Source of the DNA: Marinobacter mangrovi
GTDB lineage: Bacteria > Pseudomonadota > Gammaproteobacteria > Pseudomonadales > Oleiphilaceae
Length of the DNA stretch: 64,000 bases
Assembly: GCF_016798325.1 (NCBI RefSeq)
Contig: NZ_JAERVO010000002.1
Coordinates: 124,001 to 188,000 of the forward strand
Direction: 5' to 3'
A program made the translations under genes and the position numbers. The notes under the pieces are model-generated. The model was not told the DNA's origin and made no database searches. It saw only the letters and a list, made by a program, of their open reading frames with translations. Below are positions 27,051 through 36,680 of the stretch, piece after piece. Each line of letters starts with the position of its first letter. Position 1 is the first letter of the stretch.

Positions 27051-28931
27051 GTGAAGCTCAGTCTGTCGTGGCGCCAGAAATTCCTGGCCCTGATTGTTGT
27101 TACCCCCCTTGGCTTTTTGGCGGTTGGCGCGGCCATCTACTGGGGCATTACGTCTGTATCCTCGTCCTACCGAACGACTTACGACCTGGTCAGCTACCAG
27201 AACCAGGCCAGCGAGTTGCTGAGCGACTGGAATAGCATTGAAAAGGATCTGGCGTCGTTCAAGGAAGGTGGACAGGCAGCGGCCAAACAGAAGCTGGAGG
27301 CGTTCAAAGCCGATGCCGAGGCGCTCAGGCGCCGTGCCGAAGCCCTCGGTGACGACGACATCGCCAGCTCTGCCGACGAGATTGCCAGCGCCGCGGGTCA
27401 CTACGTGGCGCAGCGACAGGACTGGATTACCGACGTGTCCGCCCTGGGCCTGAACGACCAGTCCGGTATGCGCAAGGCATTGTCGGATGCTTTTCAGGGT
27501 CTGAAAGACCTGCAGCTCAGTCTGTTCGACGAAAGCGTTGCTGAGGTGTCGCGGACCCAGAAGGGCTTTTTCGCCGACCGGGATATGTCCTTTGCCAAGC
27601 CGGCGGAGCATGCGGTCAAAGGACTGGAGTTGATGGTCAAGCAGTACGACTGGCAGGAAAGCGTCGTCGGCAAAGCCGTGACCACCTATCGCGCGGCGTT
27701 CGACAAGGCCGCTGCAAAAATGAAAGACATATCGGCCACCGATACCGCCGCGGTGGCCGCGGGCAACCAGTTGCAGAAGGCGATTCGTGCCCAGGACGAG
27801 GCGCTCCAGAATGGCCCGATTGCCGCGGCGATTGAACAGGCCTCCTCTGTGGAGTCGTCGGCCAAGATGGTCAGTCTGGGCGCGCTGGTGATCTTCGCGC
27901 CGATTCTGGTGCTGATCCTGTTCATCATTTCCCGGACCCTGGTCAATCGGCTGCAGGGCGTGATGGAAATGCTGCAGCGGGTGTCGGACGGCGATCTGAC
28001 CCGCAAACTCGATGTCGGCCGTAACGACAAGGACGAGTTCAATCGGCTGGCCACCGCCACCAACCAGATGATCGACAACATCAACCGGCTGATGCGGGAC
28101 TCCATCGAGAGCACCAACAACCTGATCGAAGTCCGCGGCGAACTGGACAAGAGCATGGAGCGCCTGGCGAGAAACAGCGAGGCGGTGGAATCCCAGACCG
28201 TCCAGGCCGCCACCGCAAGCCAGCAGATTTCCGTGACACTGACCGACGTGGCCGAGCGCACCTCCCAGGTGGGCGTGTCCACCCAGAAAGCCAACGAATC
28301 CGCCCAGTCCGGCGCGCGTGTTGTGGACGAGAGCGTCAACGCCATGCAGCGCCTGTCCAACCTGATTCAGGACACCCATAGTGGCGTGCAGAGCCTGAAC
28401 CAGTCCTGCACCAAGGTCACCGGTATCATCGACGTGATCAATGGGCTGGCGGAACAGACCAACCTGCTGGCCCTGAACGCCGCCATCGAAGCGGCCCGGG
28501 CCGGTGAAGCCGGTCGCGGCTTCTCGGTGGTGGCCGACGAAGTCCGCACCCTGGCCAGCAAGACGGTGGAAGCGACCGACAACATCACCCGCATCATCGA
28601 CGAGCTCAACAAGCAGACCGCCAACATGGACTCGCTCACCCAACACGGCCTCAAGCTGGCCCGGGAGAGCGAAGAGAGCGCGGGTCAGATCGCCGGCGCC
28701 ATGGGCACGGTCACGGAGTCGATCCAGACGCTGAATGCGGAAATGGATCAGGTGGTGGTCGCCGTGGAGGAGATCTCCACCACTACCGACGACATCGCCC
28801 AGAAGATGGAAGAAATCCGGCAGCAAAGCAGCGAAACCCAGGCCATCGGCAGCGAGCTGGGCACCCAGAACCAGCGCCTGTCGGAATACGCTGACCGGCT
28901 GTCCTCGAGCACCCGCCGCTTTACCGTCTGA
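27051..28931 (+). CDS. Methyl-accepting chemotaxis protein
   Basis: The 626-residue receptor has a first membrane helix (residues about 12-34), a helical periplasmic domain of roughly 240 residues, a second helix (about 277-300), a HAMP domain ([26 protein letters not shown]) and a long cytoplasmic signalling hairpin. The hairpin tip [28 protein letters not shown] is the CheA/CheW-binding region. There is no CheR-docking pentapeptide at the C-terminus. The start is GTG with CGGAGAA 7 bases upstream. The ligand is unknown. A small SpoIIAA-like gene follows. Confidence 0.95.
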   Translation: MKLSLSWRQKFLALIVVTPLGFLAVGAAIYWGITSVSSSYRTTYDLVSYQNQASELLSDWNSIEKDLASFKEGGQAAAKQKLEAFKADAEALRRRAEALGDDDIASSADEIASAAGHYVAQRQDWITDVSALGLNDQSGMRKALSDAFQGLKDLQLSLFDESVAEVSRTQKGFFADRDMSFAKPAEHAVKGLELMVKQYDWQESVVGKAVTTYRAAFDKAAAKMKDISATDTAAVAAGNQLQKAIRAQDEALQNGPIAAAIEQASSVESSAKMVSLGALVIFAPILVLILFIISRTLVNRLQGVMEMLQRVSDGDLTRKLDVGRNDKDEFNRLATATNQMIDNINRLMRDSIESTNNLIEVRGELDKSMERLARNSEAVESQTVQAATASQQISVTLTDVAERTSQVGVSTQKANESAQSGARVVDESVNAMQRLSNLIQDTHSGVQSLNQSCTKVTGIIDVINGLAEQTNLLALNAAIEAARAGEAGRGFSVVADEVRTLASKTVEATDNITRIIDELNKQTANMDSLTQHGLKLARESEESAGQIAGAMGTVTESIQTLNAEMDQVVVAVEEISTTTDDIAQKMEEIRQQSSETQAIGSELGTQNQRLSEYADRLSSSTRRFTV

Positions 28932-28939
28932 AGCGAACC

Positions 28940-28970
28940 GGACCGGCGGGCCTGAAGGCCTGGCCGGTCC
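28940..28970 (+). terminator. Terminator-like hairpin after the chemoreceptor
   Basis: A GC-rich inverted repeat (GGACCGG / CCGGTCC arms with an inner GGCCT / AGGCC stem) lies 8 bases past the stop. No U run follows. Confidence 0.5.
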
Positions 28971-29075
28971 GGCCATCCCACCAGAACCTGTCCTGAATCA
29001 AGGCGCACTTTTCCGTCTCCTGTCAGTCTGAATATCAGATCGCTCTTTCATTCGTGACGGCAGGAGAACACATCG

Positions 29076-29456
29076 ATGGATATGAAACGACACGGCCTGG
29101 CCATTGGCATCGATCGGGTGGGGGACCAGTTTTTTCTGTCCTTCAAGGCCCAGGGAAAACTGACCCACGAGGATTATCAGACCATCACGCCCATGATCGA
29201 TTCGGCGCTGGCAGCGGTGGAGAAACCCCACGTCAAAGCGCTGTTCGACGCCACCGAACTGGAAGGCTGGGAGCTGCGAGCGGCCTGGGACGACTTCAAC
29301 CTGGGACTGAAACACGGCAACCAGTTCGACAAGATTGCGGTGTTTGGCGACAAGCGCTGGCGCGATCACCTGGCCAAGATCGCCGCCTGGTTTATTTCCG
29401 GGGATCTGAAATTTTTCCACACCGAAGAAGAGGCCATTGCCTGGCTGAACGAATAA
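29076..29456 (+). CDS. SpoIIAA-like STAS-fold protein
   Basis: The 126-residue protein matches the SpoIIAA-like family (PF11964): GKLTHEDYQTITPMIDSAL, VKALFDATELEGWELRAAWDDFNLG and IAVFGDKRWRDHLAKIAAWF-SGDLKFFHTEEEAIAWL. These cytoplasmic STAS-fold proteins have no assigned activity; some may bind lipids or membranes. CAGGAGA at 29061-29067 supports the ATG. A nearby ATG two codons later is also possible. Confidence 0.88.
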   Translation: MDMKRHGLAIGIDRVGDQFFLSFKAQGKLTHEDYQTITPMIDSALAAVEKPHVKALFDATELEGWELRAAWDDFNLGLKHGNQFDKIAVFGDKRWRDHLAKIAAWFISGDLKFFHTEEEAIAWLNE

Positions 29457-29576
29457 GTCGGGTCAACCTGGCGTCTTCGGAAGCCTTTACCCCTGTGGGG
29501 CGGCGTGTTGGAATGGATCGGGCAGGGCAACGTTTGTGCCCGATCCTGACCGTCCCGAATACGGGAGACCGTTTTC

Positions 29577-29756
29577 ATGACCAACCTGCTGATTATCTTG
29601 GCGGTGCTGTTTGGCGCGCTGTTCGTCCTGGTGCCGCTGGTGGAGAAGTACGCGCCGCGCAGTGACGGGCGCGATTTCAGCCGCATCCGGCGGTGGATCT
29701 TCCCGCTGATGGCGCTGCTCATCGTCGCCCAGATGCTGCGCTACTACTTCGGTTGA
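29577..29756 (+). CDS. Small two-helix membrane protein, 59 residues
   Basis: An ATG preceded by GGGAG at 29563-29567 opens a 59-codon frame ending TGA at 29754-29756. The protein has a hydrophobic N-terminal helix (NLLIILAVLFGALFVLVPLVE), a charged loop (KYAPRSDGRDFSRIRR) and a second helix (WIFPLMALLIVAQMLRYYFG). The compositional pattern and the good ribosome site argue for a real gene. Its last 13 bases overlap the convergent ABC exporter. I recognise no family with certainty. Confidence 0.7.
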   Translation: MTNLLIILAVLFGALFVLVPLVEKYAPRSDGRDFSRIRRWIFPLMALLIVAQMLRYYFG

Positions 29757-31597
29757 GACCGGTTGGGCGCCGGGCCGGCCGCTTCCATCGATGCGGACGG
29801 GCGGTCCGTCTCCGTATCCTCATGCTGCTGGTGCCAGAGCCGACTGTAGAGTCCACCGGCCCGGATCAGCGACGCGTGAGTCCCCGTCTCGACAATCTCC
29901 CCCTGATCCATCACTAGGATGGTGTCCGCGTCGCGGATGGTCGACAGGCGATGGGCGATCACCAGCGTGGTGCGGCTGCGGCTGACCTCATCCAGGGCGC
30001 CGAGAATCGCCTGTTCCGAGAGTGAATCCAGTGACGACGTGGCTTCGTCAAGGATCAGCAGCGGCGGATCCTTCAGGATCACCCGGGCGATGGCCACCCG
30101 CTGTTTCTCGCCGCCGGACAGCTTTAGGCCCCGTTCGCCGACCCAGGTGTCGTAACCGTCCGGCAGGCTCTCGATGAACCGGTCCAGGTGCGCCAGCCGG
30201 GCCGCGCGGTAGACGTCGTCCCGATCGGCGCCGGGGCGACCGTAAGCGAGATTGCTGTAGAGCGTATCGTTGAACAGCACCGTGTCCTGCGGCACCACGC
30301 CGATGGCCCGGCGCAGGCTGTCCTGGGTGACGTGGCGAATGTCCTGGCCGTTAATCGTGATGGCGCCGCTGTCCACATCGAAAAAGCGGAACAGCAGGCG
30401 CGCCAGGGTCGACTTGCCGGCACCGCTGGCACCCACCACCGCGACGCGATGGCCCGCGGGAATCGTGAAATCGATGTCCCGCAGAATTGGCCGGTCCGGG
30501 CGGTAGGCGAAGCCCACGTGTTCGAAGCGAACCTCCGCGCCATCGGGCGCCAGCGGTTGGGCATCCGGTGCGTCGGTGACCGTCGGCGCCTGCTCCAGCA
30601 GACCAAACAGACGCTCCACGTTGACCAGCGCCTGACGAATCTCCCGGTACACAAACCCCAGCGCGTTGAGGGGAATAAACAGCTGGATCAGGTAGGCGTT
30701 GACCATCGTGAAATCGCCCAACGTCATGGCGCCGCTGGCCACATCGCCGACGGCCATCCCCATGATCACGATCAGCGCCACGCCGATAATCAGGGCCTGT
30801 CCGGCGTTGAGGGTGGCCAGGGATAACCGGTTCTTGAGCCGGGCCTGTTCCCAGGCTTCCAGATCCTCGTCGTAGGTCCGTGCCTCGAACGTCTCGTTGT
30901 TGAAGTACTTGACCGTTTCGTAGTTGAGCAGGCTGTCGATGGCGCGGGCGTTGGAGGCGTTGTCCCGGGCGTTGGACTCGCGCACGAAGCCGGTCCGCCA
31001 TTCGGTCACCTTGATGGAAAACACCACGTAGACCACCACGGCAATGATGATGGCGACCACGTAGGCCGGTCGGAACGCCACCAGCAGGATGCCCGCCACC
31101 ATCACAATCTCCAGGATGGTCGGCACGATGTTGAACAGGGTGAAGCGCAGCAGGAAGCTGATCCCGCTGCTGCCCCGCTCCATGTCCCGGGCCAGGCCGC
31201 CGGTCTTGCGGTCCAGGTGGAAGGCCAGTTCCCGGGCGTGCAGGTGTTCGAACACTTTCAGGGACACCCGGCGCATGGCGCGCTCCGCCACCCGGGCAAA
31301 CACCGCGTCGCGCACCTCGTTGAACAGGGTGCCGCCGAAGCGCAACAGGCCGTAGCCGATCACCAGCATCACCGGAATCCACAGCACCGTATTGCCCGAG
31401 CGGCTGGCATCCAGGTAATCGACGATGTATTTCAGGGCAATCGGCGTGGCCACCGTCGCCAGCTTGGCGATTACCAGGCAGCCTACAGCCAGGATCACCC
31501 GGCCCCGGAACTCCATCAGATAGGGCCAGAGACTGGCGATCACACGCCAGTCGGGCTTGTGGTTCGCGGGGTAGTCGTTATCGGAATAGGTGCGCAA
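29744..31597 (-). CDS. Atm1/HMT-type ABC exporter (fused permease-ATPase)
   Basis: The 617-residue half-transporter has six membrane helices (residues about 25-320) and a nucleotide-binding domain with Walker A GASGAGKST, signature LSGGEKQRVAIARVIL, Walker B LLILDEATSSLD and switch His in VIAHRLSTI. Sequences such as HARELAFHLDRKTGGLARDMERGSSGI and SLLNYETVKYFNNETFEA are typical of the mitochondrial Atm1/ABCB7 class. Bacterial relatives export glutathione-complexed metals or related thiols and confer heavy-metal tolerance. No partner gene is adjacent. Confidence 0.92.
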   Translation of the reverse strand: MRTYSDNDYPANHKPDWRVIASLWPYLMEFRGRVILAVGCLVIAKLATVATPIALKYIVDYLDASRSGNTVLWIPVMLVIGYGLLRFGGTLFNEVRDAVFARVAERAMRRVSLKVFEHLHARELAFHLDRKTGGLARDMERGSSGISFLLRFTLFNIVPTILEIVMVAGILLVAFRPAYVVAIIIAVVVYVVFSIKVTEWRTGFVRESNARDNASNARAIDSLLNYETVKYFNNETFEARTYDEDLEAWEQARLKNRLSLATLNAGQALIIGVALIVIMGMAVGDVASGAMTLGDFTMVNAYLIQLFIPLNALGFVYREIRQALVNVERLFGLLEQAPTVTDAPDAQPLAPDGAEVRFEHVGFAYRPDRPILRDIDFTIPAGHRVAVVGASGAGKSTLARLLFRFFDVDSGAITINGQDIRHVTQDSLRRAIGVVPQDTVLFNDTLYSNLAYGRPGADRDDVYRAARLAHLDRFIESLPDGYDTWVGERGLKLSGGEKQRVAIARVILKDPPLLILDEATSSLDSLSEQAILGALDEVSRSRTTLVIAHRLSTIRDADTILVMDQGEIVETGTHASLIRAGGLYSRLWHQQHEDTETDRPSASMEAAGPAPNRSQPK

Positions 31598-31660
31598 AAG
31601 AGCGGGATCCTGTGATCGGGCGTGGTCGTGTGGTCAAGCGTGTCCCGTCAGGATACGGCA

Positions 31661-32095
31661 TCAACGGGCAAACAGTTCGCTGTCGATGTCCCGGAAGCCC
31701 TTGAACTCCAGCGCGTTGCCGCTGGGGTCGGAGAAGAACAGCGTGCCCTGTTCGCCGGGTTGGCCCTGGAAGCGGACGTAGGGCTCGATGATGAAACGGT
31801 CGATCACCTGACGCGTCTGTTCCGCAAACCGCTCCCAATCCTCGAACGTCAGCACCACACCGAAATGCGGCACCGGCACGCCATGGCCGTCGACGGGATT
31901 GGCGATCGCCTGCACGCTGCCGTCCTTGCCCAGGGCCGGGTTCAGATGGGTCACCACCTGATGGCCAAAGACATTGAAGTCGATCCAGTGGTCCGAGCTG
32001 CGGCCTTCCGGGAAGCCGAGTTTCCTGCCGTAGAACTCACGGGCCTCGTCGATATCCCGGACCTGGATGGCCAGGTGGAACGGCGTCAGTGGCAT
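31661..32095 (-). CDS. VOC-family (glyoxalase/dioxygenase fold) protein
   Basis: The 144-residue protein shows paired beta-alpha-beta modules with likely metal ligands in PFHLAIQVRDIDEAREFYGRKLGFPEGR, VPHFGVVL and the terminal FFSDPSGNALEFKGF. The family includes glyoxalase I, dioxygenases and resistance proteins. The reaction cannot be specified. It is separate from the ABC exporter gene downstream. Confidence 0.88.
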   Translation of the reverse strand: MPLTPFHLAIQVRDIDEAREFYGRKLGFPEGRSSDHWIDFNVFGHQVVTHLNPALGKDGSVQAIANPVDGHGVPVPHFGVVLTFEDWERFAEQTRQVIDRFIIEPYVRFQGQPGEQGTLFFSDPSGNALEFKGFRDIDSELFAR

Positions 32096-32244
32096 GGGGA
32101 TCTCCCTGAAAGCATGGACGGAGCTTTCAGGTTAGGACTGCGGCGGGGGCTTGGCAATGGGCGATGGGGTGATATCGGCTGTGGGGAAGGGCCGCAGGTT
32201 GAACACTGGGGCGCGCGATGCGCCCCAGTGTTGGCCGGTTTCGA

Positions 32245-34527
32245 TCAGCTCTCTTCCGCCGGTGCCGGGCGGTGCTCCATGGCATCGATCCAGATCGGGT
32301 TGGAGAACGCTTTCTTGCCGTCGGCGTCCTCGACCACCACCGCGTAGAAGGTGTCCTCGTCCACGGTGATGTCGAACTCGGCACGGCCTTGGGTCGGGCT
32401 GTCGTCGAAGGTCTGTTCGTCCACGACCTGGCCGCCCTGGCCAATCAGTTGAATGGACTTCAGGCCGTTGGCCGCTTCCAGATCAAACCCGAGCGTGGTG
32501 GAGTCCCCCTGCTTGAAGGTGAGGTCATCACCGAAGGCGTGATCCGGGTAGATCAGCGGGCCGAAGCTCACGAACGCGTGACCGTCCCGCAGGGCCGCGA
32601 CAAAGTTCTGGGCGTCCACCGCACCCGGCACCTGGGCATACGCCCGCACGGCGCCGGAACGATGCTGCCAGACGTCGTGCACGTCGGACCCGGCGCTCAG
32701 GTAAATCCGCTCGCCGTGGCTCCAGTGATCCCAGGCCTTGTGCAGCGTCTTCTCGTACTCGCCCTCGATGTTGATTTCCATCAGGTCAAACCGCGGGAAG
32801 TAGCCGCCGGTGGCGGTGCCGTTCTCCACGTTGGTGTAGTAGCCGTACTTGATGTACGGGTGGTTCATCTGGATCGCTTCCGCGCCCAGGGCTTCCCGCT
32901 GACCCACGATGTCCTGGATGGAGGCGGTGCCGGAGTTGATGCGGTAGTCCGCGTCCGGATCGATGGGGTAGGGGTTGAAGTGCCCCCAGGATGCGGAAAT
33001 CTCGATGGACGGGATGAACGGCACATTGCGGCTGGCGGCCAGTTTCGCGGCTTCGTGCAGGTTGCGCGTGGTGTCGTGGTCCAGCAACAGCATCAGGTCC
33101 AGCCCGGCGGACAGCTCCGAGCGGATGACGTATTCCGGCGGTGTGAAGCCGTCCAGTACGTCGGAATGGTGGTGCATGTCCGCCGAATAGAAGTGACGAT
33201 CGTTCGGGGAGGTGGTCTGGGTGACGGTGACGGCCTGATCGGTGGTTTCGCCCGAATCGACATGAACCTTCACGTTGGTCGGCTGGCTCAGGAAGTTTTC
33301 GCCATACGCCACTTCAAACACGTAGTCGCCCGGCGCGATGGGGATTTCCCGCTGACCCACCCGCTTGAGGTCGGTGAAGTAGGTTTCCTTGCCGAGGAAG
33401 CCAACCAGTGGTTTCTGGCCTTCCTTGATCTTCAGGAGCGCGTCCCGCGGCTCACCGGTCTGGGCATCCGTGACGTTGAAGTGGACGGTGCCGGGGGCTT
33501 TAACGCCGTCAAAGTCGACGGTCTGTTGGCCGTCGGCCGTCACCATGACATCGACCGGCGCGCTGTCGGCGTAGCTGCGTGCGGTGGCGTAGAGCCGGTA
33601 TTCGCCCGTGGGCAGTTGCAGGTTGTAGTGGCCTTCGTGGCCCATCGCCCAGGTGTAGGGCTTGCCGTTTTTCTCGACCACGACGACGGGATCGCTCACC
33701 GTGTCGCCATCGACGGTTTCCACCTTGCCGGACACCTCGCCGGCGGCCACGCCCTTGCGCTGGATCGCCGATTCCACCGCCCGCGCGATGCTGCCGTCCG
33801 GCAGGACCTGAACCCAGCCCTCGAAGGTCCGGGACTCGCCGGGTGCCAGATCGTGCTTCTTGTAGAGGTCGCGGGCGTCGTAGTCGATGTAGTTCATGTA
33901 CGGCGCGTGCAGCACGAAGCCCCAGTCCTCGTCATAGGCGGCGGACCAGTCGGCGAAGGCCGCGTCCGTGGGGCCTTCCTCGGTGCCGTGCATGCCCGCC
34001 GGTCCGAACAGGTGCCCGCCGTCCGGCCACATGACATACCCGGAGAGGATGTCTTTGTAGGCCTTGTCGCTGTCGTTGAGCATCTCGGTCACGACGTGGA
34101 TCTGATCGGCGCCGGCGTCGAGCGTGTAGGTGGTGGTCAGTTCCACGCCTTCCCAGTCCCGCTGGACTTTCACGACGCCGCGCTCCGGGCCGTTCTCCAC
34201 GATGGTGAAATCCTGGTGCGTGGTGGGCCAGCTGGACCAGTTGTTGGGGATAAAGTCGATCAGCGAGACCTTGTCCCGCGCCGGCTTGCCGTTGTGAACC
34301 GGTGCGGCGTCGATGATGCCGCCGGGCGCCACGCCCCAGGGCGGTGCCGAGTTGACGGCAATGGAGGCGACCAGATGGTCGTTACGCAACTGGATGTCCT
34401 GCGCGGCTTTGGCGTCACCGTTTCTGAGTGGCGTCGGTCCGCGCTCGACCGAGACATCGGCCAGGGCGTGCCCCGTGGCCAGGGTAAGGCCCAGAGTCAG
34501 GGCCGTGGTCTTGATTGCATTAGGCAT
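32245..34527 (-). CDS. Secreted CehA/McbA-family metallohydrolase (PHP domain)
   Basis: The 760-residue precursor has a signal peptide (LTLGLTLATGHALA). Residues about 25-265 form a sugar-binding-like beta region, followed by carboxypeptidase-regulatory-like repeats. A PHP-type metallohydrolase domain from about residue 445 carries ligands visible in YSADMHHHSD, LLLDHDTT, IPSIEIS and LSAGSDVHDVW. Characterised CehA/McbA members hydrolyse carbaryl, but most relatives have unknown phosphoester or ester substrates. Periplasmic location is expected. Two TetR-type inverted repeats lie upstream at 34616-34666. Confidence 0.87.
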   Translation of the reverse strand: MPNAIKTTALTLGLTLATGHALADVSVERGPTPLRNGDAKAAQDIQLRNDHLVASIAVNSAPPWGVAPGGIIDAAPVHNGKPARDKVSLIDFIPNNWSSWPTTHQDFTIVENGPERGVVKVQRDWEGVELTTTYTLDAGADQIHVVTEMLNDSDKAYKDILSGYVMWPDGGHLFGPAGMHGTEEGPTDAAFADWSAAYDEDWGFVLHAPYMNYIDYDARDLYKKHDLAPGESRTFEGWVQVLPDGSIARAVESAIQRKGVAAGEVSGKVETVDGDTVSDPVVVVEKNGKPYTWAMGHEGHYNLQLPTGEYRLYATARSYADSAPVDVMVTADGQQTVDFDGVKAPGTVHFNVTDAQTGEPRDALLKIKEGQKPLVGFLGKETYFTDLKRVGQREIPIAPGDYVFEVAYGENFLSQPTNVKVHVDSGETTDQAVTVTQTTSPNDRHFYSADMHHHSDVLDGFTPPEYVIRSELSAGLDLMLLLDHDTTRNLHEAAKLAASRNVPFIPSIEISASWGHFNPYPIDPDADYRINSGTASIQDIVGQREALGAEAIQMNHPYIKYGYYTNVENGTATGGYFPRFDLMEINIEGEYEKTLHKAWDHWSHGERIYLSAGSDVHDVWQHRSGAVRAYAQVPGAVDAQNFVAALRDGHAFVSFGPLIYPDHAFGDDLTFKQGDSTTLGFDLEAANGLKSIQLIGQGGQVVDEQTFDDSPTQGRAEFDITVDEDTFYAVVVEDADGKKAFSNPIWIDAMEHRPAPAEES

Positions 34528-34615
34528 GGAATCTCCTTCTAGCCAGTCTGAATGCGTCTTTTCGAGAGCGTCTTATCCTTTTGTAGGAGTCGGGATCAGA
34601 AGCAGGGTACGGGGC

Positions 34616-34633
34616 ATTGAACGGGCGTTCAAT
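34616..34633. promoter_or_regulatory. Perfect inverted repeat, TetR-type operator (site 1)
   Basis: ATTGAAC-GGGC-GTTCAAT is a perfect palindrome of 7-base arms in the divergent gap between the metallohydrolase and the transporter at 34805. The shape is typical of TetR-family operators. No TetR gene is adjacent. Confidence 0.65.
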
Positions 34634-34648
34634 GTTGACAGATGCAAA

Positions 34649-34666
34649 ATTGAATGATTGTTCAAT
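34649..34666. promoter_or_regulatory. Inverted repeat, TetR-type operator (site 2)
   Basis: ATTGAATGATTGTTCAAT repeats site 1 with one arm mismatch. The centres are 33 bases apart, about three helical turns, so two dimers could bind on the same face. Confidence 0.62.
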
Positions 34667-34804
34667 GCGATTTTTTTCGGAGGCAACGGCCGGAAGCGCA
34701 ACCCGTATCCCGTTCACCGTACTCGCATAATTGCGCATACCACGAGGTGTTTAGCTTGCTTACAATAGCCTTTTCATTTGCCTGAGGCTCCCTAAGGACT
34801 CGCC

Positions 34805-36112
34805 ATGTCGCCACGCTTACGATCCATCCTCGCCTACCTGGCTTTGTTGGCCGCTATCCTGGCATTCCTGCCCGGCGCCACCTATGTCGGCGCGGTTGCT
34901 GTGGCTACTGTTGTCATCCTGGGTTGGGGAGAGATGCGCCGGGTGCCGCAGGGCGTGTTCCTGGTGGCGTGTGCCGGACTGGTCTATGCGCTGGTGGCGG
35001 ATCAAGCGCTGATAGGCGACGCGATCGCCAACGTCACGCGGCTGGCGGGGCTGATTCTGGCGGTCATGCTGTTGTCCACGGTGCTGGGGCGCTCCCGCGA
35101 CCTGCAGCGGATTTCCGTCAGCCTGTTCGACGGCCGGCCAACGGGCCGCTATCTCAGCCTGGCGTTCGGCACCGCCCTGGTGTCGATCCCGCTGAACTTT
35201 GGATCGGTAGCCGTGGTGGGCAGCCTGGTGGGCGAGCGGATTCGTGGCGACGGCGATTCCCCGGCCACCCGCAACGCCACCCGGGCTGTCTTGCGAGGAT
35301 TCGGCACATCGCCGGCGTTCTCACCGCTGTCGATTTCCGTGGTACTCACCCTGACACTGTTGCCGGGGCTGAAAAGCGCCTCCCTGATGGCCGTGGCCAT
35401 TCCCTTTGCGGTGGTGATGATCTTCCTGGGGCTGATCTGGCGCGAACCGGAACCGGCCAGTCAGCCGCTCAGCCGCAACCAACCCGCCGGCGCTGGCAGC
35501 TGGCTTCGATTTGGCGGCCTGATCCTCGGCATCTGCGCGGGTGTTTTCGGGCTCAGTCATGGGCTGGGCGTCAGCTACGCCCACGCGGTGACCCTGAGTT
35601 GTCTGGCCGTCGTTCTGGGCGCACGGGTACAGGCCTGGTTGCGCGATGAACATCCGCCGATCGCCCCGATGGACCGGGTTAGCAACGAGCTGGCCATTGT
35701 CGGTGGTTCGGCGTTTATTGGTGCCATCATCAGCGGCGTGGTGCTGGGACACATTCACGGCAGTGCCCAACTGCCGGACTGGGGCTGGCCGGTGCTGGCG
35801 GCCTGCGTGCCCTGGATCTATTTCGTGGCAGGCCTGATGGGCGTCAACCCGATCGTGATCGGAACGCTCACCGGCGGCATCCTCGGCTCGATCTGGCCGC
35901 ACGAGGCGTTGCTGGGACTGGCGGTCGCCATGGTCACCGGCTGGTCCATCACGGCCTTCGGAACACCGTTCGCGGCCAACGCCCTGATCATGGAGCGCCT
36001 GACCGGCTACCGCGCCAACGACGCCTCGTTGAAGTGGAGTCTCGAAGTCTCCGGCGTTGGTCTGACGCTGGGCAGCCTGCTGGGCGTCGGTCTGACCCTG
36101 GCACTGCTGTAA
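34805..36112 (+). CDS. Polytopic membrane protein, probable transporter of the ion-transporter type
   Basis: The 435-residue protein is hydrophobic throughout with about eleven to twelve helices. It contains two related segments (GTALVSIPLNFGSVAVVGSLVGERIRG and GVNPIVIGTLTGGILGSIWPHEA) that resemble the opposed hairpins of DASS/ArsB-NhaD-type carriers. I cannot place it in a named family with confidence. AAGGA at 34793-34797 supports the start. It is divergent from the secreted metallohydrolase, with shared operators between them, so it may import or export a product of that enzyme. Confidence 0.7.
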   Translation: MSPRLRSILAYLALLAAILAFLPGATYVGAVAVATVVILGWGEMRRVPQGVFLVACAGLVYALVADQALIGDAIANVTRLAGLILAVMLLSTVLGRSRDLQRISVSLFDGRPTGRYLSLAFGTALVSIPLNFGSVAVVGSLVGERIRGDGDSPATRNATRAVLRGFGTSPAFSPLSISVVLTLTLLPGLKSASLMAVAIPFAVVMIFLGLIWREPEPASQPLSRNQPAGAGSWLRFGGLILGICAGVFGLSHGLGVSYAHAVTLSCLAVVLGARVQAWLRDEHPPIAPMDRVSNELAIVGGSAFIGAIISGVVLGHIHGSAQLPDWGWPVLAACVPWIYFVAGLMGVNPIVIGTLTGGILGSIWPHEALLGLAVAMVTGWSITAFGTPFAANALIMERLTGYRANDASLKWSLEVSGVGLTLGSLLGVGLTLALL

Positions 36113-36236
36113 AGCGGCGTCAGGGCGTTCCCTGTTCGTTCTCTTCCTCTTTCTCCCTCCGGTCCGGGCGATAAGTCGCCTGCGTCACCTTGTAATCTGC
36201 GTTCACTGCCATAAGGTCTTGAATAAGAGCTAAGCT

Positions 36237-36249
36237 GATGACAGTCATC
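36237..36249. promoter_or_regulatory. Perfect 13-base palindrome upstream of the encapsulin operon
   Basis: GATGAC-A-GTCATC is a perfect inverted repeat 36 bases before the ferritin start. A second palindrome, TGAGGATCCTCA, follows at 36259-36270 between it and the ribosome site. Either could be an operator or fold in the leader. The regulator is unknown. Confidence 0.45.
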
Positions 36250-36284
36250 CACTTTTGCTGAGGATCCTCACAAAGGAGATTGCA

Positions 36285-36680
36285 ATGGCCGGAGCGAGTG
36301 AGAGTTACCATGAACCCATGGAGATGCTGTCCGAGAAGACCAAGGACATGCATCGGGCCCTGGTGTCGGTCCAGGAAGAGCTGGAAGCCGTCGACTGGTA
36401 CCAGCAGCGGGCCGACGCCAGCGGCGACGAGGAGCTGAAAGGCCTGCTCCTGCACAACATGCGGGAAGAGATCGAGCACGCCTGCATGGTGCTGGAATGG
36501 CTGCGCCGCAACAGCCCGGATTTTGCCAAGCAGATGGACATCTACCTCTACACCGACAAGCCCATCCTGGACGCGGAAGAAGGGGAGTCGGACCTGGCGG
36601 AAGCGCCCGTGGGTAACGGCGATCGCCGGGCACTCAGCCATTTCACCATCGGCAAAATGAAGGGGGAGTCCAAGGCATGA
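36285..36680 (+). CDS. encFtn: Encapsulated ferritin (EncFtn), cargo of encapsulin
   Basis: The 131-residue protein is a two-helix EncFtn ferroxidase. Glu32, Glu62 and His65, the di-iron ligands of the Rhodospirillum rubrum protein, occur at the same residue numbers here, in EELEAVDWY and REEIEHA. EncFtn forms an annular decamer and oxidises Fe(II) inside the encapsulin shell. After an acidic linker, the C-terminal FTIGKMKG (residues 120-127) is a cargo-loading peptide for the shell. AAAGGAG at 36272-36278 fixes the start. The stop overlaps the shell gene start by 4 bases. Confidence 0.95.
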   Translation: MAGASESYHEPMEMLSEKTKDMHRALVSVQEELEAVDWYQQRADASGDEELKGLLLHNMREEIEHACMVLEWLRRNSPDFAKQMDIYLYTDKPILDAEEGESDLAEAPVGNGDRRALSHFTIGKMKGESKA

